Under the pieces are notes generated by a model. The model did not search any database, was not told where the DNA came from, and saw only the letters and a list, made by a program, of their open reading frames with translations. Shown piece after piece: positions 1-6,054 of a stretch of 10,409 nt of DNA (the first letter of the stretch is position 1; each line of letters begins with the position of its first letter). A program made the position numbers and the translations under genes. Source of the DNA: Bacillota bacterium (lineage in GTDB: Bacteria; Bacillota; Clostridia; Peptostreptococcales; Anaerovoracaceae); assembly GCA_017621195.1 (NCBI GenBank), contig JAGATO010000272.1, positions 1-10,409 on the forward strand, in the 5' to 3' direction.

Positions 1-834
1 ACCTACCAGCAGGGGCAGCAGGAACTCCCGGATCACGCTTCCGCCCATGACGTACAGCGGAACGATGGCCGCAGCCGTGGTCAGAGACGTCATCACCGTA
101 CGGGTCAGCGTCTGGCGGATACTGGTGTTGATCAGTTCCTCCATCCGATTCTTCTTCATCAGCCGCTTGTTTTCTCTGACGCGGTCGTAGATGACGATGG
201 TGTTGTTGATGGAATATCCCACCACGGTCAGGATCGCCGCGATGAACGGACTGTTGATCTGCACGTGGAACAGGCCGTAAAATGCACACATCAGCAGCAC
301 GTCGTGCATCAGCGTCACGATGGCCGTCACCGCAGACATCCACTCAAACCGGATGATGATATAAATCAGCATACCTACGGCGGCAAAGGCCAAAGCCTTG
401 ACGGCGTTCTTCTTCAGCAGATCGCCAATGGAAGGCCCGATGTAGGTGGAGTTCTCGATGAATTCAGCTCCGCTGTCCGCCAGGTTTCCGTCTTCGTCCA
501 GCCGGATCTGATACTCCTGCGCAATGGCCTCGATCAGATCCATCCGGGCGTCGTTGTCCATGGCCACGGTGGTCTTGATGATGGCAGACTGTCCCTGATC
601 GCCAGCCAGCGTCACGTTGGCCGGAATACCCTGGCGGTCGACGAATTTTTCCAGATCGCCGCTGTCCACAGTCTGTCCCATATTCAGCTGAATCATGGTA
701 CCGCCGGTAAAATCGATCCCCATGTTGAAACCGCGGATCGCGCCCACGGCCAATCCTGCCAGAATCAGAACCACGGACAGCAGATATGCCAGTCTTCTCT
801 TTCCGACAAAGGGGTAATCGTTAAAGAACTCCAT
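1..834 (-). CDS. secF: Protein translocase subunit SecF (3' end cut by window edge)
   Basis: SecF is an integral membrane partner of SecD. Together they use the proton gradient to help the SecYEG/SecA channel complete protein export. The reading frame is open from the ATG at 834 to the window edge, giving 278 residues of a family usually about 290-320 long, so only the C-terminal end is missing. Visible family features are an N-terminal membrane segment, the early GIDFTGGTMIQ motif, an extracytoplasmic domain, and the late GYSINNTIVIYDRVREN motif in the membrane core. The start is supported by AGGAGG nine bases upstream. That site lies inside the 3' end of secD, and the two genes overlap by 14 bases, so translational coupling is likely. 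Identification is from recalled family motifs and from the position directly after secD. Confidence 0.95.
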   Translation of the reverse strand, partial: MEFFNDYPFVGKRRLAYLLSVVLILAGLAVGAIRGFNMGIDFTGGTMIQLNMGQTVDSGDLEKFVDRQGIPANVTLAGDQGQSAIIKTTVAMDNDARMDLIEAIAQEYQIRLDEDGNLADSGAEFIENSTYIGPSIGDLLKKNAVKALAFAAVGMLIYIIIRFEWMSAVTAIVTLMHDVLLMCAFYGLFHVQINSPFIAAILTVVGYSINNTIVIYDRVRENKRLMKKNRMEELINTSIRQTLTRTVMTSLTTAAAIVPLYVMGGSVIREFLLPLLVG

Positions 835-2140
835 TTCCTTCTACCTCCTTTGCTTTCATGCTGCTCTTTGCTTTCAGTCCAAACAGTTCCGGTTTTCGCC
901 CAAACGATTTGCTCTCGGCAAACAGCTTCAGGTACAGCTGCGTTACGACCACCGCCGTAAAGATGCTGGCGATAATACCGATCATCAGCGTCAGAGCGAA
1001 GCCCTTCACCGAACCGGTTCCCAGCTGATACAGCACCAAAGCCGCGATGATCGTGGTTACCTGGGAGTCGATGATCGTTCCCATGGCTCTCTTGAATCCG
1101 GCTTCCACCGCCACACGAAGGCTCTTTCCGCTTTCGTTTTCTTCTTTAATTCTGGCGAAGATGATGACGTTGGCGTCCACGGCCATACCCACCGACAGGA
1201 TGATGCCGGCGATGCCGGGCAGCGTCAGCACGCCCTTCAGCGCCACCAGCGTCCACAGGACGATCAATACGTACAGCAGCAGTGCGATGTCCGCGGTGAT
1301 GCCCATGCCGCGATAGGCAATGACCATGATCCCCATGATCAAAACGATACCGATGGCTCCGGCAATCACGCTGACCTTCGCAGCTTCCATGCCGAGAGAC
1401 GGTCCTACGTTCTGCGTTTCTACTTCGTGAAGCGTAACGGGAAGCGCACCGCCGCGGATCAGAGCCGCCAGATTGGACGCTTCTTCGCTTCCGTAATTTC
1501 CTGTAATTTGGCACTTCCCTCCGGGGATGGGCTCCTGTACGGACGGTGCGGACAGCTCCTGTCCGTCCAGAATGATGGCAATCTGGTTGGAATTGTAGTT
1601 CGTCGTGGAAACCACCTGTCCGTTATACGCCTTTTTCGTAGCCTCGTAGAACAGATCGGAACCTTCGCTGTCGAATTCCAGATTGATTGTATATGTTCCC
1701 AACAGATAGGGATTGTCTCCCTGATACGCAGCCGCCGTTGCGTTCTTGACGTTGGTTCCGGTGAGAATCACGTTTCCGTCAGCCGTGATGAACTGCAGCT
1801 GAGCCGTATCGCCGATCATGCGGATCGCGCTGTCCGCGTCCTCTGCCCCCGGCAGCTCGACGCGGATCCTGTTTTCACCCTCAATGGTGACTACGGGCTC
1901 GGACAATCCCATTTCGTTGACGCGGTTTTCGATGACCAGCTGTGTCTGATTCATCACGGATTTTAAGTCCTCTCCCGTCAGATCGGTTTCGGCTTCCATC
2001 AGGACGGAAACGCCGCCGACCATATCCAGACCTAACTTGATCTGGTCCTTCAAAGGTTCCACGGATCCCACACCGGCCAACGAAACGTACCAGCCAATGC
2101 AGATGACGACCGCAAGAACGATTGCTAAAATCTTCTTCAT
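821..2140 (-). CDS. secD: Protein translocase subunit SecD
   Basis: SecD works with SecF at the membrane to drive late steps of Sec-dependent export using the proton motive force. The product is 439 residues, normal for the short Gram-positive SecD that is not fused to SecF. It has an N-terminal membrane segment (about 5-25), the LGLDMVGG motif (36-43), an extracytoplasmic domain including RIRVELPG (91-98), and a C-terminal multi-pass region. That region carries VGPSLG (245-250) and AVDANVIIFARIKEE (320-334), the conserved SecD membrane motif. The charged C-terminal tail (about 410-439) is cytoplasmic by prediction. The ATG at 2140 has only a weak GAAAGG upstream, but the N-terminal membrane segment begins there. 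A candidate promoter lies just upstream, and secF overlaps the 3' end by 14 bases, so secD and secF form one unit. Confidence 0.97.
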   Translation of the reverse strand: MKKILAIVLAVVICIGWYVSLAGVGSVEPLKDQIKLGLDMVGGVSVLMEAETDLTGEDLKSVMNQTQLVIENRVNEMGLSEPVVTIEGENRIRVELPGAEDADSAIRMIGDTAQLQFITADGNVILTGTNVKNATAAAYQGDNPYLLGTYTINLEFDSEGSDLFYEATKKAYNGQVVSTTNYNSNQIAIILDGQELSAPSVQEPIPGGKCQITGNYGSEEASNLAALIRGGALPVTLHEVETQNVGPSLGMEAAKVSVIAGAIGIVLIMGIMVIAYRGMGITADIALLLYVLIVLWTLVALKGVLTLPGIAGIILSVGMAVDANVIIFARIKEENESGKSLRVAVEAGFKRAMGTIIDSQVTTIIAALVLYQLGTGSVKGFALTLMIGIIASIFTAVVVTQLYLKLFAESKSFGRKPELFGLKAKSSMKAKEVEGNGVL

Positions 2141-2193
2141 GCTTTGTGCCTTTCTTTTTCTTATGGTTAATATCTAAAATAAATACTCATTTT

Positions 2194-2222
2194 AGTGTAC
2201 TACTTTTTGTCCTTCTCTTCAA
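2194..2222 (-). promoter_or_regulatory. Candidate sigma-A promoter of secD-secF
   Basis: On the minus strand, TTGAAG (2222-2217) and TACACT (2199-2194) are separated by exactly 17 bases in AT-rich DNA. Each box matches four of six consensus bases. The site lies in the 110-base gap between the TIGR04086 gene and secD, about 50 bases before the secD start. This is inference from sequence only. It would make secDF at least partly independent of yajC. Confidence 0.5.
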
Positions 2223-2250
2223 GAAAAAAACCTTGAAATCTACCATTTTT

Positions 2251-2634
2251 TCACTCTTTTCGAAGGTTTACACCAATCGCACCGGCCAATCCGGCGGCCA
2301 GAATGCAAAGGAGGATTCCCGGACGGACAACGGATGGAAAGAGGATACCCCCGGTGATTCCAAACAGAGCGCTGAAAAATACTAGAAGAAACAGGATAGC
2401 GTAGATCATGCCCCATGCCAGTCCCCGCTTTCCTACCAGCTTTCCTCCGCCTAAGCCGCAGATGATGCAGCCGACTCCGAAGCTGAGTATCGCATAGATC
2501 GGCGAGTATTCTTCGGGCAGCCCTGTGGCCCATAACAGCACGGAAAAAATCAACAGGACGAAGGCAGCGACGATCACAGCTCCCATGACCCATCGCAGCG
2601 TTCCCCAGAATAGCTCCATTCCCCTTTGACTCAT
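2251..2634 (-). CDS. TIGR04086/YrzE-type small membrane protein
   Basis: A 127-residue, very hydrophobic protein with about four predicted membrane segments (roughly 15-36, 46-64, 72-94 and 104-122). It has a glycine-rich turn (CGLGGGKLVGKRG, about 59-71) and a short basic C-terminus. The pattern and the location beside yajC and secD match the TIGR04086 family, which includes YrzE of Bacillus. To my knowledge the function of that family is not established. The ATG at 2634 was preferred over the in-frame ATG at 2709 because AAAAGGAGG sits eight bases before it and because the extra N-terminal residues are polar and not family-like. The gene follows a terminator after yajC, so it may have its own promoter, but I could not find a convincing one. 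A role supporting Sec or membrane assembly is only inferred from neighbours. Confidence 0.8.
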   Translation of the reverse strand: MSQRGMELFWGTLRWVMGAVIVAAFVLLIFSVLLWATGLPEEYSPIYAILSFGVGCIICGLGGGKLVGKRGLAWGMIYAILFLLVFFSALFGITGGILFPSVVRPGILLCILAAGLAGAIGVNLRKE

Positions 2635-2710
2635 AGTTCGAACCTCCTTTTGATGTTGTTCCCGATTTCGATACAATATACGACACCTGGCGGTTTTTTT
2701 ATGAGTCAAA

Positions 2711-2745
2711 AGAATAAAAAAGAGGTAAACACCATGCTTACCTCT
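2711..2745 (-). terminator. Intrinsic terminator after yajC
   Basis: A perfect 8-base-pair stem (2721-2728 with 2738-2745, AGAGGTAA/TTACCTCT) with a 9-base loop is followed on the minus strand by TTTTTATTCTTTT. It begins 12 bases past the yajC stop. It would end or attenuate the yajC transcript before the TIGR04086 gene. Confidence 0.8.
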
Positions 2746-2757
2746 CGTAAAGCGTAT

Positions 2758-3171
2758 TTATTTTTCTTCCGCAACAGCTTCCGTCGGTGCAGGAGCAGCT
2801 TCTTCCGCTTTTTCAGCTTCGTCTTTCTTGCCCAGCTTCTTCATTCTCTTGGGAGTTACTTTCTTCTCTTCTTCATCCTTCGAAGTCTTGACAGCACTGT
2901 CCTTCTTTCCATCGTCCAAACGAGATACGGCCCACTTCTCAATATCGAATTTGGTCTTATCTGCGCCTACCTGAATGGTCAGACGGTTTTCCTTCACTCT
3001 TACGATCTTTCCGCAGATACCACCGATGGTCACGATGTCATCTCCGACTTTCAAATTTGCGCGCATGTTACTGATTTCTTTTTCCTGTTTCTTCTGGGGA
3101 CGGATCAACAAGAAGTACATAACGGCAAATAAGACTACGATCATAATAATCTGTATGGTGTTCGGATTCAT
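2758..3171 (-). CDS. yajC: Preprotein translocase subunit YajC
   Basis: YajC is a small single-span membrane protein that associates with SecDF and the SecYEG channel. The product is 137 residues. It has an N-terminal membrane helix (about 7-22) and the classic LIRPQKKQEKE motif just after it. A compact domain follows with KVGDDIVTIGGICGKIVRV, typical of the family. After about residue 85 comes a roughly 50-residue low-complexity tail rich in Lys, Glu and Ala, longer than in the shortest homologues. The ATG at 3171 has AGGAGG ten bases upstream. A terminator follows closely, and a perfect TATAAT box lies upstream at 3209-3204, so yajC may be transcribed alone. The gene is next to TIGR04086, secD and secF, the usual setting for yajC. 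Confidence 0.96.
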   Translation of the reverse strand: MNPNTIQIIMIVVLFAVMYFLLIRPQKKQEKEISNMRANLKVGDDIVTIGGICGKIVRVKENRLTIQVGADKTKFDIEKWAVSRLDDGKKDSAVKTSKDEEEKKVTPKRMKKLGKKDEAEKAEEAAPAPTEAVAEEK

Positions 3172-3203
3172 TTTGAAATTCCCTCCTCTGTAGTTATGTT
3201 TGT

Positions 3204-3232
3204 ATTATACATTACTTTTCCGGAAAAGAAAA
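3204..3232 (-). promoter_or_regulatory. Candidate yajC promoter with adjacent palindrome
   Basis: The minus strand has a perfect TATAAT (3209-3204) about 33 bases before the yajC start. The region 17 bases upstream reads TTTTCT (3232-3227), a poor -35. A perfect 14-base palindrome, CTTTTCCGGAAAAG (3215-3228), fills the spacer and could be an operator, though no known regulator is assigned. Confidence 0.45.
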
Positions 3233-3245
3233 GAGTTTTTTTCTC

Positions 3246-3275
3246 TTGATTTTTCCTCTTCTCTTATGGTAATAT
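3246..3275 (+). promoter_or_regulatory. Candidate promoter of the tRNA-Leu gene
   Basis: TTGATT (3246-3251) and TAATAT (3270-3275) are 18 bases apart, and a TG one base before the -10 gives an extended -10 element. Predicted transcription would start about 15 bases before the mature tRNA. The only gene on this strand here is the tRNA, which supports the call. Confidence 0.55.
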
Positions 3276-3297
3276 ATTTATGTTGTTTATAACGTTG

Positions 3298-3379
3298 GCC
3301 GGTGTGGCGGAAAGGCAGACGCAGACGACTCAAAATCGTCCGGGAAACCGTGTGGGTTCGACTCCCACCACCGGCACCA
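3298..3379 (+). tRNA. tRNA-Leu (anticodon CAA, reads UUG)
   Basis: An 82-base gene with a perfect 7-base-pair acceptor stem (GCCGGTG with CACCGGC), discriminator A at 3376 and an encoded CCA (3377-3379). The anticodon stem GACGA/TCGTC encloses the loop CTCAAAA, which gives anticodon CAA. The variable arm CGGGAAACCG is long, as in the class II tRNAs for Leu, Ser and Tyr. The T arm is GTGGG-TTCGACT-CCCAC. Leucine identity fits the anticodon, the long variable arm and A73. The gene lies on the plus strand between minus-strand protein genes, with its own promoter and terminator. Confidence 0.97.
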
Positions 3380-3380
3380 T

Positions 3381-3430
3381 AAAAAAACAAATCCGAATCG
3401 GTTCTTTCGACCGGTTCGGATTTGTTTTTT
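3381..3430. terminator. Bidirectional terminator of tRNA-Leu and the EAL pseudogene
   Basis: A 16-base-pair stem with one wobble pair (3387-3402 with 3410-3425) encloses a 7-base loop. It is followed by six T on the plus strand (3425-3430), and on the minus strand by seven T (A-run 3381-3387). It begins 8 bases after the tRNA CCA on the plus strand and 16 bases after the stop of the converging minus-strand gene, so it can end both. Confidence 0.9.
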
Positions 3431-3445
3431 GCATTCCGTTTCGAA

Positions 3446-5351
3446 TTATCTGTTTCGCTCCTGCGTTTGGACAAATTCTACAAATTCCTGTGGAGGAAGC
3501 GGTCTGGAAAAATAATACCCCTGAATGAAGTCACAGCCCATTTCTTCAAACTGCTTCAAAACCGCCTCGGTTTCTACGCCTTCTACCACGATATCCATGC
3601 CGATTTCCTTCAAGAGTCGGATGTTGTATTTCAAAATGGAGTTGATCTTGCTGTCAAACACCTTATCCGTCATGCTCTTGTCTATCTTTACGATACGAAA
3701 CGGCAGATCGATAATTCTGCTGAGATTGGAATACCCTGTCCCGAAAGCGTTCGTATATTCCCCTCCACGATATCCTGTGCCGTATTCGCCGCTGTCTCCG
3801 TGATTTCCAGATTGATCTGCCCTGGCTTCAAATCGTATTTTTTCAGATAATAGAACACTTTTTCCGGCAGATCCGTCTGCATACACTGCTTCATGGACAG
3901 ATTCAGCTCGATGTATTCGACTGTCGGCAACACTCTCCGACAAAACGGCAGACGCTGTCCAAAACAAACTCTCCGATCTGAAGAATGGTAACGTTCTTTT
4001 CCGCCGCCGTAATGAACAGTTCCGGCGAAATAAACCCATATGTCTCGTCGAACAGGCGGATCAGGGCTTCCGCAGAGGTAAACCTCTTTTGGGAAACGGA
4101 ATAAATCGGCTGGTAATACATCTGAAACCGGTTTTCCTCGATGGCCTTGCTTACGATCTTGTCGATCTCGTTTCTCAGTTGGAAATGGAACCGCTTCTTG
4201 TCGTTTTCATCCTCCAGAAACGTGACGGCGCCATTTGTCGGAAGAAAGGAAGAAAACGTGTTCACAAACGACATCATTTTCTCGTATTCTTCAAAATCCT
4301 GTGGACAGCGAAATACGCTGAGACAGGAATCCATTTCCAGTTCCAGTCTTCCCATCTGAACGCCGCCGTGAATGGAAGCGGAAAAGCTCTGGGCAGCCTT
4401 TCGGTAATAGTCCGGTTCCTCGGTCTCGGATACTGCCGCAAACAGGCCGTTCTCCAGATAATACAGGTCGGCTGAATCGTGAGTGGTGTGGAACGCGGCT
4501 TTCATCTCTTTCGAAATATGTTTCATCAGGTCGTTACAGGCATCGTTACCCAGAATGGTAAGCAGCGACGGATAGTTGACAATCCTGGCAAGAAGTACAC
4601 GTACCGGTTTTCGGAGATACAATGCCTTCTTCATGTCCGTGGTGTATGCGATATGGCTTCGGATTCCTATGACCGGGTTGATCATTTCTTCCGGACGCTG
4701 CACGATGTTGGAAACCAGGAAAAGGGAAATGGTATTCAGGAACATTTCCACCAGGTACTCCGGAATCAAAGCCTGAATCAGGATCACAATCAGATTCCAC
4801 GGATAAAAACAGATCAATGTCAGGATCTTATCGGCAGAAAGGATTTTCCTGTAGATGATCAAAAATGTAATTCCCATGACAAAATATAAAAAGGCACAGA
4901 AATGCAGTCCGTAGAACATGGGACCTCTGGTGTAGATCAGATTCTGATCGAAATAGAACACATTGTGGCAGAACATATTGGAAAAAAGCAACAGACAGAT
5001 CATGGTATACGGAACCGCGAACAGCAGCTGCATCCCTCTGTGCTTTTTCAGAATATGCCACGTATCCGTAACTGAGCAAAGATACAGTTGAAACAAAAGC
5101 GGTGTCAGATTACGGTTGAAAAAATATCCGTAGTACAGAAAATAGCGGAAGGTGGAATCCGTTTCCTGAGCCAGAAACCATATGTTGTATGCTTCTGACC
5201 ACAGGTCGAACACCGTGGTGATCATAACATTGACATATAGCACCAAAAGAAGTTGATTCGTCCTGTTTCCCTGAATGTTTCGTAAAAACAAAACCACAAT
5301 CATGATGCTGATAATGAAGATCGCGGATAAATCAAAGTATAGTATCTTCAT
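3446..5351 (-). pseudogene. Broken membrane-anchored degenerate-GGDEF/EAL (cyclic-di-GMP type) gene
   Basis: The first frame runs 5351-3903 (482 codons). It encodes six or seven hydrophobic segments in the first 210 or so residues, a GGDEF-like region (about 220-360) and the start of an EAL domain with SAEALIRL (EAL at 428-430). Homology then continues in a second frame (NLSMKQC, LEITETAANTAQDIV, about 3925-3760) and a third (FGTGYSNLS, VKIDKSM, VVEGVETE, 3746-3446). EAL proteins normally hydrolyse cyclic-di-GMP. Both frame changes coincide with missing residues compared with recalled homologues (about 10 and about 34 bases), so they look like real deletions rather than single-base errors. 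The second removes the paired metal-binding aspartates of DDFGTGYS. The GGDEF signature is replaced by LENGLF, so cyclase activity is unlikely. The promoter and terminator remain. A truncated sensor-like protein could still be made. Confidence 0.85.
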
Positions 5352-5407
5352 ATTGTCTTATCTGCGGATGTCGCATCTGCCCAAACGCATCTGTCGCTTT
5401 CCGCCAT
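5348..5407 (-). CDS. Possible 19-codon leader peptide coupled to the EAL gene
   Basis: A short frame starts at the ATG at 5407 (MAESDRCVWADATSADKTI). Its TGA overlaps the ATG of the EAL gene as ATGA, the classic arrangement for coupled translation. A GGAGG lies just upstream (5414-5410), but the gap to the ATG is only two bases, shorter than normal. The EAL gene itself has no good ribosome binding site, which makes coupling attractive. No homology is recognised and it may be chance. Confidence 0.25.
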   Translation of the reverse strand: MAESDRCVWADATSADKTI

Positions 5408-5426
5408 TTCCTCCGTTGTCCTTATT

Positions 5427-5456
5427 ATTATATCTGAGCCTTCCCTGAACTTACAA
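5427..5456 (-). promoter_or_regulatory. Candidate promoter of the EAL gene
   Basis: On the minus strand, TTGTAA (5456-5451) and a perfect TATAAT (5432-5427) are 18 bases apart. The predicted start leaves a 5' leader of about 70 bases that contains the short leader frame. An intact promoter on a broken gene suggests recent decay. Confidence 0.6.
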
Positions 5457-5585
5457 TATTATTTTACAGAAAATGAAATGTACTTTTCAATACGTTTGGA
5501 ACAAATGGTTCCGTTCCCTATCTGAGACACGAAATACCTTATAATCAAATCAAACTACCGTATTAAATCAAATTTTAACACCACC
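5457..5585. other. AT-rich intergenic stretch with short repeats
   Basis: No gene is visible here. It holds a direct repeat, AAATCAAA, at 5547-5554 and 5565-5572 (period 18) and a small inverted repeat, GGAAC-AAATG-GTTCC, at 5499-5513. Neither is assigned a function. Confidence 0.4.
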
Positions 5586-5627
5586 AAGTCGTCTTTTCAA
5601 CAGTCCTCTCTGTTGAAAAGGCGGCTT
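5586..5627. repeat. 18-base-pair hairpin over the 3' end of the YolD-like gene
   Basis: An inverted repeat, 5586-5603 with 5610-5627, has a 6-base loop and an 11-base perfect core (CTTTTCAACAG/CTGTTGAAAAG). The two imperfect positions are G-U pairs in plus-strand RNA but A-C mismatches in minus-strand RNA. It spans the stop codon of the YolD-like gene and may end or stabilise the mRNA. No T-run follows on either strand, so it is not a standard intrinsic terminator. Confidence 0.6.
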
Positions 5628-6040
5628 TCGATGCGTGTAATATCCCCTATGGGAATTTCCACCGTCTCTTCCTGACTTTTGGAAAGCCTGAGCAGGTGAA
5701 TCGTTCGGCGATAGCTGTCGATGTTCCGGATCACGCCGCGCTCTGTGACGTAGCTACCGCCGGATTTCAGCGGATCCGAAACAAAGTATGTAATCTCTAC
5801 CACTGTCCGGTTTTCTCCGGCCAGCTGCAGCCGATGGAGGCGATAATCCAACTCCGCCCGTTCGTATTCATCCAGTTCAATCCGTTCCTCCGTTGTCCGT
5901 TCCGCCTCTCTCACCGCCTCTTCAAAGCCCGTCAGTGCGGCGAAGGGCGAAAACTGGGCAGCCCGCGCCTGCAGCGACATGCGTGGATGCACTTTGGATG
6001 TGGGATGTTTTCTCCCGATGATATCGTCGTATTTTCCCAT
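5597..6040 (-). CDS. YolD-like protein, partner of the Y-family polymerase
   Basis: A 147-residue, soluble, charged protein. The N-terminus (IIGRKHPTSKVHPRMS, then QFSPFAALTGFEE at about 29-41) matches the YolD-like family, in which the short SPFAAL-type motif is typical. A helical acidic stretch (about 45-75) and a beta-rich C-terminal half follow. In Bacillus and many Firmicutes, yolD/yqjX-type genes sit beside UvrX/YqjW polymerases and have been proposed to act like UmuD in controlling them; this is family knowledge, not visible here. The ATG at 6040 has AAGGGGGG eight bases upstream, which overlaps the stop of the polymerase gene. The gap between the two genes is 14 bases, so they form one operon under the LexA box upstream. 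The gene ends inside a long hairpin. Confidence 0.85.
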   Translation of the reverse strand: MGKYDDIIGRKHPTSKVHPRMSLQARAAQFSPFAALTGFEEAVREAERTTEERIELDEYERAELDYRLHRLQLAGENRTVVEITYFVSDPLKSGGSYVTERGVIRNIDSYRRTIHLLRLSKSQEETVEIPIGDITRIESRLFNREDC

Positions 6041-6054
6041 AGGAAATTCCCCCC

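Noticed and set aside
265..960. Plus-strand frame of 231 codons
   Set aside because: It lies opposite secF and secD and is a shadow of their codon pattern (His/Gln-rich).
2646..2740. Possible promoter of the TIGR04086 gene (TTGACT with TATATT)
   Set aside because: The two boxes are about 23 bases apart, too far for a normal promoter. At 17 bases there is no -10 box.
3205..3474. Minus-strand frame of 89 codons containing GAGGGSRTHTVSRT
   Set aside because: It is the antisense of the tRNA-Leu gene and its terminator. This is a well-known false protein pattern from tRNA genes.
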